Of a stretch of 6,318 nucleotides of DNA, positions 1-6,256 are shown in pieces. Source of the DNA: Blastocatellia bacterium (GTDB lineage Bacteria > Acidobacteriota > Blastocatellia > Pyrinomonadales > Pyrinomonadaceae); the NCBI GenBank assembly GCA_003175865.1, contig PSRF01000029.1, forward strand, positions 1 through 6,318, written 5' to 3'. The notes under the pieces were generated by a model. It was not told where the DNA came from, did no database searches, and saw only the letters and a list, made by a program, of their open reading frames with translations. Each line of letters opens with the position of its first letter. Position 1 is the first letter of the stretch. The position numbers were made by a program, and so were the translations under genes.

Positions 1-1
1 T

Positions 2-370
2 TCACTAGCTCCTGTTTCCGGAGATGCCGGCCAGTTGCAGCAGGCAATCATCGCACTCGCAACTAACGGCCTTGACGCGATGCCCGAAGGCGGAGTGCTG
101 ACTCTTGCTGCGCGAGAGCAGGGACCTTCTGTTCTAATTGAAGTTACCGACACTGGTTTCGGCATTCCAGTGGAGGATTTGGGCAAGATCTTCGAGCCGT
201 TTTTCACGACCAAAGAAGTCGGGAAAGGAACCGGTCTTGGGCTAGCTGTGTGTTATGGTATCTTAACTGAGCACGGTGGTACGCTCGATGTGCAATCATC
301 AGTTGGGTTTGGTACAACTTTCACGATCACTCTTCCCGCACTAAACCAAAACGGAGAATATAAGGTTTGA
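2..370 (+). CDS. Sensor histidine kinase, C-terminal ATPase domain (5' end outside window)
   Basis: This is the ATP-binding catalytic domain of a two-component sensor kinase; the frame is open from base 2, so the sensor part and the phospho-accepting histidine lie upstream of the window. About 122 residues are visible. The N box is seen as [14 protein letters not shown] (the Asn is about visible residue 22), the G1 box as DTGFGIP, the F box as IFEPFFTTK and the G2 box as [10 protein letters not shown], ending in the usual GTTFTITLP strand. These boxes in this order and spacing are typical of NtrB-like HATPase_c domains. The TGA stop overlaps the TTG start of the response regulator (TTGA, 367-370), so the two proteins are almost certainly made from one transcript and are cognate partners. 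The input signal cannot be inferred because the sensor region is missing. Confidence 0.93.
   Translation, partial: SLAPVSGDAGQLQQAIIALATNGLDAMPEGGVLTLAAREQGPSVLIEVTDTGFGIPVEDLGKIFEPFFTTKEVGKGTGLGLAVCYGILTEHGGTLDVQSSVGFGTTFTITLPALNQNGEYKV
353..356 (+). promoter_or_regulatory. Ribosome binding site GGAG deciding the TTG start of the response regulator
   Basis: GGAG lies 10 nt upstream of the TTG at 367, inside the last codons of the kinase gene. No ATG or GTG start fits the receiver-domain N-terminus nearby, and TTG at 367 puts the first receiver beta strand (RILIAEDE) at residue 8, which is normal for the family. Together these support TTG as the real start. Confidence 0.55.
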
Positions 371-1776
371 GCGAGCAACAGCCGGCACGAATTCTGATCG
401 CAGAAGATGAAGCGAACCTGCGACTCGTGCTGCAAAAGGAATTGGAGCGTTTAGGCTATCGAGTCGCTGCAGCACCCGATGGAGAAGCTGCGTTGCGGAA
501 GCTCGAGGAAAGCAATGTTGATGTTTTGTTGTGTGACATTAATATGCCCCGCATCGACGGGATGGAGCTGCTCCGTCGAGTTCACGAGCGTCCCAATCCT
601 CCAGAGGTAATCATGCTTACTGGCCAGGCAACAGTCGAAACAGCTGTTGAGGCGATGAAGCTTGGTGCTTACGATTACCTAACAAAGCCTTACCGGATCA
701 CGGAGCTCGACGTACGCGTTAAGCAGGCAGCGGATAAGCGAAGACTTCGCGTTGACAACGTGCGCTTGCGCGAGCAGCTCGCGCGACAATCAGCACTTCC
801 CGAGATTGTGTCTGTATCGGAAGTGATGAAAGAGGCAATTCGACTGATTGAACGTGTCGCACCATCGGAAGCTTCCGTTTTAATAACAGGTGAGTCTGGT
901 ACGGGAAAAGAATTGGTGGCCCATGCAATTCATCGTCTTTCCAATCGCGCCGATGCATCTTTTGTCGATCTGAACTGTGCGGCGTTTCAGGAATCGCTGC
1001 TTGAATCAGAACTGTTCGGCTATGAGGCGGGCGCCTTTTCCGGTGCAAAGGGTCGAAAGCTTGGATTAATCGAACTCGCAGACGGCGGCACATTGTTTCT
1101 CGATGAAGTCACCGAGCTGCCTGCACAACTGCAGGCCAAGTTGTTGCGAGCGATCGAGACTCGAACATTCTTCAGGGTTGGTGGAGTAAGAAAAGTTGAA
1201 GTAAATGTACGCATTGTTGCAGCGACAAATCGCAATCTCGATAACGTTGTAAATGACGGTACATTCCGTTCCGATCTACTTTATCGCATCAACGGTTTTC
1301 AGATCAGTCTCGCACCCTTGCGAGAGAGGCCCGAGGACATAGAACCGCTGACACGTTATTTATTGAAATTGATTGCAGGTCCGCATCCACCGGAGTTGAC
1401 CGAGGAAGCGTTTTCGGCGTTGCGTGCATACAACTGGCCGGGCAATGTAAGACAACTGAAGAATTGTTTGGAGCGAGCAGTGATTCTCTCAAACAACGGT
1501 CGCATTACACTCTCAGAATTACCTCCGGAAGTAACAAGACCCGCGGTGTTTATCCCGGCCCCAGTTAGTAGTTCCGATACAGCACAGCCGGCGGAAGGAG
1601 TTGTATCGGCTGCACAATCGGCGCCCGGTTCACTCAGAGAAGTTGAACGCCAGCAGATTTTAGCAGCACTCGAACAGACAGGTTGGCATCGCGGCAAGAC
1701 AGCAGAGATTCTCGGCATATCCCCATCTACACTCTATCGCCGCTTGCGTGATTACGAGCTCGAAAGGCGTCGTTAA
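367..1776 (+). CDS. NtrC-family sigma-54-dependent response regulator
   Basis: This is a cytoplasmic activator that, when phosphorylated by its kinase, should hydrolyse ATP to open sigma-54 RNA polymerase promoters. It has 469 residues, the normal length for the family. The receiver domain (about 8-125) has the acidic pair E13/D14, phospho-acceptor D57 (LCDINMP), T85 and K107 (TKP). The AAA+ domain (about 146-375) shows Walker A GESGTGKE (175-182), a GAFSGA loop (222-227), Walker B TLFLDEV (242-248), sensor I VAATNR (284-289), the arginine-finger stretch FRSDLLYR (300-307) and sensor II WPGNVRQLKN (357-366). A Pro/Ala/Ser-rich linker (about 390-421) leads to a Fis-type helix-turn-helix (about 422-465, with GKTAEILGIS and STLYRRL). 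The loop normally reads GAFTGA; Thr to Ser is conservative and probably leaves sigma-54 contact intact. The gene follows the kinase with a 4-nt overlap. Its targets cannot be named from this window. Confidence 0.96.
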   Translation: MSEQQPARILIAEDEANLRLVLQKELERLGYRVAAAPDGEAALRKLEESNVDVLLCDINMPRIDGMELLRRVHERPNPPEVIMLTGQATVETAVEAMKLGAYDYLTKPYRITELDVRVKQAADKRRLRVDNVRLREQLARQSALPEIVSVSEVMKEAIRLIERVAPSEASVLITGESGTGKELVAHAIHRLSNRADASFVDLNCAAFQESLLESELFGYEAGAFSGAKGRKLGLIELADGGTLFLDEVTELPAQLQAKLLRAIETRTFFRVGGVRKVEVNVRIVAATNRNLDNVVNDGTFRSDLLYRINGFQISLAPLRERPEDIEPLTRYLLKLIAGPHPPELTEEAFSALRAYNWPGNVRQLKNCLERAVILSNNGRITLSELPPEVTRPAVFIPAPVSSSDTAQPAEGVVSAAQSAPGSLREVERQQILAALEQTGWHRGKTAEILGISPSTLYRRLRDYELERRR

Positions 1777-1782
1777 AAAATA

Positions 1783-1871
1783 TCCGATAAGCTTCAGCTT
1801 GTCGGTTGCCATATCCTGTCTAACTAAGAATTCATATAAGTAATCGAGACGACAAGCTGAAGCTTATCGGA
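1783..1871. repeat. Perfect 22-bp inverted repeat, REP/BIME-like or MITE-like element
   Basis: Bases 1783-1804 and 1850-1871 are exact reverse complements over 22 bp, separated by a 45-nt AT-rich spacer. Each arm is itself nearly palindromic: the core AAGCT-TC-AGCTT is flanked by CCGA and TCGG-type ends with one T-G wobble, so each can form its own hairpin or both can pair into one long stem. Two facing palindromes in an intergenic gap is the architecture of REP doublets (BIMEs). A short MITE with 22-bp terminal repeats is the alternative, but I see no target-site duplication in the flanks. The element starts 6 nt after the response-regulator stop. Copy number elsewhere in the genome is unknown. 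Confidence 0.75.
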
Positions 1872-1888
1872 CATTGCTCAAACGAAAC

Positions 1889-1922
1889 CGGCGCGATGGC
1901 ATGAAGCTATCGCGCCGATTTT
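1889..1922. terminator. Intrinsic, probably bidirectional, transcription terminator
   Basis: A 12-bp stem (CGGCGCGATGGC against GCTATCGCGCCG, one G-T wobble) closes a 5-nt loop ATGAA. On the plus strand it is followed by ATTTT; read on the minus strand it is followed by GTTTCGTTT. It sits in the gap between the plus-strand regulator (stop at 1776) and the minus-strand operon (last stop at 1977), where a shared terminator is expected. The T runs are short, so efficiency in each direction is uncertain. Confidence 0.75.
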
Positions 1923-1976
1923 CGCGGAGTGTCGGGGCTCGCTAACCTGGGTACTAATTCTGTTGCAGCGATGGTG

Positions 1977-2180
1977 CTATGGTAAGTGCGACTGACCGTC
2001 GACCGACTTCTGCAAATCTTGGACCAACGTCTCAATCAAATAAATAACGTGGGTTCCGGATAGAAAGTTCGTTGTTTCTTCTAAATTCCAGACGCGCATT
2101 CCAGACTTCGGATGAGAAGTTGATTGGACACGCATTGTGAAGGGCGGCTCGGCTGGTCCAGGCAACATGCTCGTCGTCAC
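1977..2180 (-). CDS. Small protein of unknown function, translationally coupled to the CoA ligase gene
   Basis: I do not recognise this 67-residue protein. Its GTG start overlaps the TGA stop of the upstream ligase gene (GTGA, 2180-2177), an arrangement typical of translational coupling, and it ends with TAG about 59 nt before a strong terminator hairpin, so it would be the last gene of the operon. A GGAA-type ribosome site at about 2195-2199 is rather far from the GTG; an ATG four codons later (MLPGPAEPPF) is an alternative start. The product has a proline-rich N-terminus and a likely helix near its end (HVIYLIETLVQDLQK, about 44-58), with no signal peptide, membrane segment, metal-binding cysteines or known motif. 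Translation by chance in a gap cannot be excluded, but overlap, position and protein-like composition favour a real gene. Confidence 0.5.
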   Translation of the reverse strand: MTTSMLPGPAEPPFTMRVQSTSHPKSGMRVWNLEETTNFLSGTHVIYLIETLVQDLQKSVDGQSHLP

Positions 2181-3748
2181 AGAAGATTCTTCAGTTCCTT
2201 GCGATCGATTTTGCCGCGATCGTTCTTGGGAAGAGACGCAACAAATTCCACTATGCGCGGATATTTGTATTTCGCTAATTGGTTCTTCACAAACTGCTGA
2301 ATGTCCTGCGCCAATTCATCTGTACCATCCACAGCTTGGCGCAACACTACATAAGCTTTAGGTTTTACGAGTCCATCGACCTCGCAGCCAACGACCGCAC
2401 ACTCCAAAACTTGTTCATGTTGCAGTATGCAGTTCTCAATTTCTACGGGCGCGACAAACACGCCGCCGACTTTCAGCATGTCGTCTGTTCTGCCGTGATA
2501 CCAGTAGTAACCTTCGTCATCAACATGGAACTGATCACCAGTCGTGCACCAGTCGCCCGCAAATGTTTGCTTCGACTTTTCATGCGCGTTCCAATAACAG
2601 AGCGCGGCTGAGTCGCCCTTAATCCTTAAGGTTCCCATTTCGCCGGTTGCAACTTCATTGTTCTCGCCATCGACAATCTGCGATTCATATCCGTTGACGA
2701 TTCGTCCAAGACTCCCGGGTTTGATGTCGCCGGGTCGATTGGTTATGTAGATATGAAACATCTCGGCCGAGCCTATTCCGTCGCAGATACTGGCGCCGAA
2801 TCTGTCCATCCATCGTTCATAAAGTTCAATTGGCAAGGCTTCGCCTGCCGAATAGCAGAACCGAAGACTAGCGAGGTCTTCTGGAGTCGCATTTCCAACA
2901 TTGAGCATCGCATTGATCATCGTAGGAACAGTCGTGAGTATCGTTGGTCTGTAACGCCTGATGACTTCAAATATTTTTTCCGGCGTCGAACGCTCCTCAA
3001 ACAAAGCAGTAGCACCACCGACGGCGAACGGAAACAGAAGATTCGTCCCCGTTGCGTAGCCGAAGAAGAGCTTAGGTACCGAAACGGTCAAATCATCACT
3101 CGTAACACCCATTGTGCGTTTCGCAAACACTTCCGTATTGAATGGAAGGTCATGTTGCAGATGGACCGCTCCTTTCGGATGACCAGTTGAACCTGAAGTG
3201 AAGAGCCAGATGGCCACATCGTCTCTATGCGTATTCGCCGCGACGCATTCGTCCGATGATGCATTAGCAATTTCGTCGAATGATATCCATGAAACTTTCG
3301 GATTTGTTTTGCTGGCCTCAGTCATCTGTTCAGCACCGGCGTTAACAACTAAAGCCGACTGCACGTATTCGCTGCTTCTTGATAGGAGTGCGATTGTGCT
3401 GAGTGCAGACTGATGGACCACCACCACGGTTGCTCGCGTGTAATCAAGGTAGTACTCATAATCATTGGGTGGTAACTGCGGGTTAACCATCGTTATGACC
3501 CCGCCGATCCGCGCGGCCCCAAACCAGGTGAAGACAAACTCCGGACAATCGGGAAGTACCAGCAACACACGCTGTTCCTGCTGCAAGCCCACTTCACGCA
3601 ACGCGTTCCCTGTCTTATTGGACAGTGAAACTGTTTCGCCGTAAGTCCAACTTCTGTTTTCAAAATACAGACACGTCTTTGCGTCACGACCCTCGTCTAC
3701 ATTGTGGTAGAGAAAGTAGTTGGCCATGTTGAAACGTTCTGGAAACAT
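2177..3748 (-). CDS. Benzoate-CoA-ligase-family acyl-CoA synthetase, likely 2-aminobenzoate (anthranilate)-CoA ligase
   Basis: This 523-residue cytoplasmic enzyme of the ANL superfamily should activate an aromatic acid with ATP and CoA to the acyl-CoA, AMP and pyrophosphate. Visible motifs: phosphate loop TSGSTGHPKG (184-193), the family-typical FFGYATGTNLLFP (228-240), SAGEALP (300-306), the adenylate-binding DGIGSAEMFHIYI (323-335, close to the benzoate-CoA ligase signature), TGD (403-405), hinge region GRTDDMLKVGG (419-429) and catalytic K513 in RGKIDRKEL. The N-terminal PERFNMANYFLYHN also matches this family and supports ATG at 3748, although no good ribosome site precedes it. The substrate is inferred from context: a kynureninase-type enzyme and tryptophan dioxygenase lie upstream in the same direction, which would supply anthranilate. 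Benzoate, a hydroxybenzoate or another aryl acid remains possible. It is separated from the PilZ gene by 45 nt. Confidence 0.9.
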   Translation of the reverse strand: MFPERFNMANYFLYHNVDEGRDAKTCLYFENRSWTYGETVSLSNKTGNALREVGLQQEQRVLLVLPDCPEFVFTWFGAARIGGVITMVNPQLPPNDYEYYLDYTRATVVVVHQSALSTIALLSRSSEYVQSALVVNAGAEQMTEASKTNPKVSWISFDEIANASSDECVAANTHRDDVAIWLFTSGSTGHPKGAVHLQHDLPFNTEVFAKRTMGVTSDDLTVSVPKLFFGYATGTNLLFPFAVGGATALFEERSTPEKIFEVIRRYRPTILTTVPTMINAMLNVGNATPEDLASLRFCYSAGEALPIELYERWMDRFGASICDGIGSAEMFHIYITNRPGDIKPGSLGRIVNGYESQIVDGENNEVATGEMGTLRIKGDSAALCYWNAHEKSKQTFAGDWCTTGDQFHVDDEGYYWYHGRTDDMLKVGGVFVAPVEIENCILQHEQVLECAVVGCEVDGLVKPKAYVVLRQAVDGTDELAQDIQQFVKNQLAKYKYPRIVEFVASLPKNDRGKIDRKELKNLL

Positions 3749-3761
3749 GATTGAGAATTGC

Positions 3762-3771
3762 GCGCTAGCGC
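3762..3771. repeat. 10-bp perfect palindrome GCGCTAGCGC before the CoA ligase start
   Basis: This self-complementary site lies in the 45-nt gap between the PilZ and ligase genes, 13 nt upstream of the ligase ATG. It could be an operator half-site pair or a small RNA hairpin that affects ligase translation, but a palindrome of this length can also arise by chance. No function is assigned. Confidence 0.3.
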
Positions 3772-3793
3772 TATGGACGGTATGGGAACGTCG

Positions 3794-4120
3794 TTAACGA
3801 CTTGGCTGGGAAGCTAAAATACTGTCGATGTAGCGCAACAGTCTTTCCTGGTCTTCGTCACTGCAGGAATTGAAGCGCACGGCAAACCCGATTTCGTAGG
3901 CGGTATCGACAACCTCCGCCCAAACTTGAATCGGCTCCTGATCCGGCAATGAAATTTCCAACCAAATAAGCTCTCGGACTTCAACTTCTCCACCGGTGAG
4001 AACGAAACAACCCGTGCGACTCAGGTCGCTTATTGAGCCGCTGATCCGCATCAACACGCCTTCCCATCGGGCAGGTAAATTAACTCGAACACGGGGAGCT
4101 GAACGCCTCTCTTTTTCCAT
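3794..4120 (-). CDS. Single-domain PilZ protein, putative cyclic-di-GMP receptor
   Basis: This 108-residue soluble protein is essentially one PilZ domain. The two cyclic-di-GMP-binding motifs are both present: RxxxR as RSAPR (6-10) and the [D/N]xSxxG motif as DLSRTG (32-37), followed by the beta-rich barrel core (ELIWLEISL, IQVWAEVVDTAYEIGFAVRF) and a C-terminal helix (DEDQERLLRYIDSIL). Family knowledge says such proteins bind cyclic-di-GMP and change the activity of a partner protein. The start is supported by AAGGA five nt before the ATG. It lies 30 nt after the tryptophan dioxygenase gene and 45 nt before the CoA ligase gene, so it is probably co-transcribed with tryptophan catabolism. The partner is not visible; motility, surface or catabolic targets are all possible. 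Confidence 0.9.
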   Translation of the reverse strand: MEKERRSAPRVRVNLPARWEGVLMRISGSISDLSRTGCFVLTGGEVEVRELIWLEISLPDQEPIQVWAEVVDTAYEIGFAVRFNSCSDEDQERLLRYIDSILASQPSR

Positions 4121-4125
4121 TTAAG

Positions 4126-4130
4126 TCCTT
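4126..4130 (-). promoter_or_regulatory. Ribosome binding site of the PilZ gene
   Basis: Read on the minus strand this is AAGGA, followed by the 5-nt spacer CTTAA and the ATG of the PilZ gene. It is the clearest Shine-Dalgarno within the minus-strand block and supports independent, efficient translation of the PilZ gene inside the operon. Confidence 0.6.
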
Positions 4131-4150
4131 GTCCGCTTCTGGTCTAGTGA

Positions 4151-4978
4151 TTATTGACCGGCAAACGGACAGCCTGACCGTCCGTGGTCGCTATCAAGAT
4201 ACGTACGCGCTTCCCAAAGTTCAGGAAAGAACTTCTTCTCGAGCGTTGTTCTCAAATACCCGATACCTTCGGAACCGCCAGTCCCCCGTTTCGCACCTAC
4301 CATTCGTTCGACCATCTTGATGTGGTGTGAGCGCCAGAGTGAAAAGTACTCATCGTGTTCCATTAGTGCTTCTGCAAGTTGAAATTCTTCATAGCGCGTT
4401 TCGAAGTGAGTAAGAATCTCGAGTATGGCTCGGCCTCTTTTCTCGCGTTCATTCGTTCCGATAACTGTTAGGCCTCGGCGTTCAAGTAGGGCGAAAAATG
4501 CGTCGGCAAGCGTTGGAGAAGTGAAACGACGTGACAGGCGGTCGTGGGCGAAAGGATCACTCCCAAACTCACCCAGTATACTTTCATCCTTCAATCCTGA
4601 GGAAAACTCTATTTCTCTAAACTGCATTGATTGGAAACCACTGGCCGGGTTCAGTTCGTCACGAAAAGCAAGGAAACTTATCGGGGTCATGGTTTCCAGA
4701 ATATGAATCTGGTTAACCAGCAACTTCTCGATCTCTACGATTCGATGAACTGCACGAGTGGCGGATGATACTTTATCGTTGGTCAAGAAGATTATTGCTG
4801 CGTCCAGCTCGTGAAGCACTTGTTTGAACCACAATTCATACGCCTGGTGGACAGTGATGAAAAGTAATTCATCGTGATGTGCAGGATCGGAGCGACAATC
4901 CTGAAGATTGATCAGGTCCTGGACACGTAGATAACTGTTGTATGAAAGCGGTGGATTCTTTCCGTAATCGCCTGACAT
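4151..4978 (-). CDS. kynA: Tryptophan 2,3-dioxygenase
   Basis: This is a heme enzyme that opens the indole ring of L-tryptophan with O2 to give N-formylkynurenine, the first step of the kynurenine pathway; it acts in the cytoplasm, usually as a tetramer. At 275 residues it is near the usual bacterial length. The N-terminal SYLRVQDLINLQ and the signature HDELLFITVHQAYELWFKQ (35-53) contain the active-site histidine H44 and F40; R106 in FRDELNPASGFQS should hold the substrate carboxylate. The heme-ligand region is LWRSHHIKMVERMVG (214-228), with H219 the likely axial ligand, followed by KRGTGGS (230-236), whose Thr contacts substrate in known structures. All expected catalytic residues are present. 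It starts 23 nt after the kynureninase-type gene, without an obvious ribosome site, and precedes the PilZ gene by 30 nt. Confidence 0.96.
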   Translation of the reverse strand: MSGDYGKNPPLSYNSYLRVQDLINLQDCRSDPAHHDELLFITVHQAYELWFKQVLHELDAAIIFLTNDKVSSATRAVHRIVEIEKLLVNQIHILETMTPISFLAFRDELNPASGFQSMQFREIEFSSGLKDESILGEFGSDPFAHDRLSRRFTSPTLADAFFALLERRGLTVIGTNEREKRGRAILEILTHFETRYEEFQLAEALMEHDEYFSLWRSHHIKMVERMVGAKRGTGGSEGIGYLRTTLEKKFFPELWEARTYLDSDHGRSGCPFAGQ

Positions 4979-5001
4979 ATTTTTTCGCTACCACTGACTG
5001 T

Positions 5002-6189
5002 TTAAAAGGCTGCTCCGGCTAATTCATGCTGTTGATATGCGCCGGCATCTCTAATTGACTTCATCTCGCGAACAACCAACTCTAGTTCTTCATCAGTGGT
5101 GTAGAAGTGTGGTGACACTCGCATGCCTGCACCGGGACGATAGTCGATAACAAACTCCCGACGCACCAGCTCTTTGGTTATCGCTGCGGCGTGAGGATGC
5201 CCGATTGTGATTGTTCCCCCGCGTTTTGTAGGGTCTTTCGGACTCGTCACCCGGAAACCAGCTTCTTCCGCAAGACTAATTAAATAGTCTGTTTGCCGAA
5301 TACTTTTTTCGCGAATACGCCTTACTCCGATTTCGTTGATGATGCGATATCCGGCCAGCGCTCCGTAAAGAGCAGGAATTGCTGGTGAACCGTGTAGAAA
5401 TCGGGTGATGTTTGGCGCGTACCGCAACTCCGTTTCGAACGCGAATGGCTGTTCATGGGCCATCCATCCAGTTGTCTTGGGTTCTAATTTCGATTGGAGA
5501 TCGGGTCGCACATAAAGATAGCCGGCGCCTGGTCCACCACACAGCCATTTCACTGATCCGCCAGTTGCGAAATCCGTATTCAACTCTTTCACGCTGAATG
5601 GAACAGTCCCGGCAGATTGGTACGTATCGAGCACGACCATTGCTCCGACCTCGTGTGCTCGATCGATAATGGCTTTCGCATTCTGAAGGAAGGCACTCTT
5701 GAAGAGCACGTGCGAGATCGGTACGAGGAGTGTCTGTTCATCGATGGCTGCGAGCAATTTCTCGAGCGGTACAGTGACTCCGTCTTCTGACTCTACTGTT
5801 TCAATACGAAGCTTGCCTTCTCGCGCATGAGCCTCGTACACGTACATGACCGACGGAAAGTTCAATTCTGAATAGACGATCTTGTTTCGTTGTGGCGTTG
5901 GTTCGAAGCACGACAGAATTAGTGACTGACAAATTGAAACGTTCTGGTGCATTACAACCGAATCCGGATCGGCGCCGATTATTTTGCCGACTTCATCCCC
6001 GAGCGTGACAGGCATTTCCCACCAACCTTCAGCCCACGCTCGAACTCCGCGCGTTGCCCACATTTCGGCATACTCATGCAGGCTTTGATATGTTGCGCGG
6101 GGCATTGCACCAAGGCTGTGCGAGATTAGATAGACTGTCTTTTCCAGAATCGGGAATTCACTGCGCCATTTAAGTAAGTCGTCTGACAA
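5002..6189 (-). CDS. kynU: Kynureninase-type PLP enzyme (class V aminotransferase fold)
   Basis: This 395-residue fold-type-I PLP enzyme most likely cleaves L-kynurenine to anthranilate and L-alanine. Visible marks are the N-terminal YLISHSLGAMP (20-30), like the N-terminal signature of kynureninases; D188 in VLDTYQSAG, expected to pair with the PLP ring nitrogen; the Schiff-base lysine K214 in GSVKWLCGGPGAGYLYV; GWMAHEQPFAFE (241-252), matching the GWxxH-PF region of kynureninases; HGSPAIPAL (266-274), in the position of the usual GTP-I motif; and REKSIRQTDYLISLAEE, very like the kynureninase helix there. Canonical enzymes read YKYLNGGPG around the lysine, so this is a divergent member, and another cysteine-desulfurase-fold activity is possible. 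Co-location with tryptophan dioxygenase strongly favours kynureninase. The start is TTG, chosen because GGAG lies 7 nt upstream and no upstream ATG is in frame. Confidence 0.85.
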   Translation of the reverse strand: MSDDLLKWRSEFPILEKTVYLISHSLGAMPRATYQSLHEYAEMWATRGVRAWAEGWWEMPVTLGDEVGKIIGADPDSVVMHQNVSICQSLILSCFEPTPQRNKIVYSELNFPSVMYVYEAHAREGKLRIETVESEDGVTVPLEKLLAAIDEQTLLVPISHVLFKSAFLQNAKAIIDRAHEVGAMVVLDTYQSAGTVPFSVKELNTDFATGGSVKWLCGGPGAGYLYVRPDLQSKLEPKTTGWMAHEQPFAFETELRYAPNITRFLHGSPAIPALYGALAGYRIINEIGVRRIREKSIRQTDYLISLAEEAGFRVTSPKDPTKRGGTITIGHPHAAAITKELVRREFVIDYRPGAGMRVSPHFYTTDEELELVVREMKSIRDAGAYQQHELAGAAF

Positions 6190-6196
6190 GCAAGGA

Positions 6197-6200
6197 CTCC
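6197..6200 (-). promoter_or_regulatory. Ribosome binding site deciding the TTG start of the kynureninase-type gene
   Basis: Read on the minus strand this is GGAG, 7 nt before the TTG at 6189. A nearby ATG (6202-6200) and other TTG codons are out of frame, and the next in-frame ATG is residue 29, after the conserved SHSLG motif, so the TTG start is well supported. Confidence 0.6.
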
Positions 6201-6218
6201 ATCAACAGGATTTTTCCT

Positions 6219-6227
6219 AATGTAACA
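6219..6227 (-). promoter_or_regulatory. Possible extended -10 promoter element of the kynurenine operon
   Basis: Read on the minus strand, TGTTACATT fits an extended -10 (TGn followed by TACATT, four of six matches to TATAAT). It would start transcription about 23 nt before the gene, leaving room for the GGAG ribosome site. No convincing -35 hexamer is seen upstream, so this is only a candidate. The operon must be transcribed from around here or from further upstream, beyond the window. Confidence 0.3.
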
Positions 6228-6256
6228 CAGTGGGATTGAGTGCGTGGAGTAGTGAA

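Noticed and set aside
719..1093. 124-residue open frame on the minus strand opposite the response regulator
   Set aside because: It is antisense to the receiver/AAA+ coding region, with no domain and no independent support.
1783..1804. Left repeat arm as the intrinsic terminator of the response regulator
   Set aside because: The hairpin is followed by TTGCCATAT rather than a T run; the hairpin at 1889-1917 with ATTTT fits a terminator better.
1805..1849. Spacer of the inverted repeat as a possible small RNA or coding segment
   Set aside because: It is only 45 nt, AT-rich, with no open frame, no strong internal structure and no visible promoter.
1923..1976. Remaining gap between the terminator and the small minus-strand gene
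   Set aside because: I see no hairpin, repeat, promoter or coding signal there beyond ordinary sequence.
2753..3190. 145-residue open frame on the plus strand opposite the CoA ligase
   Set aside because: It lies wholly inside a well-supported ligase gene, and its product is rich in Arg, Ser and His with no recognisable motif, as expected for a shadow frame.
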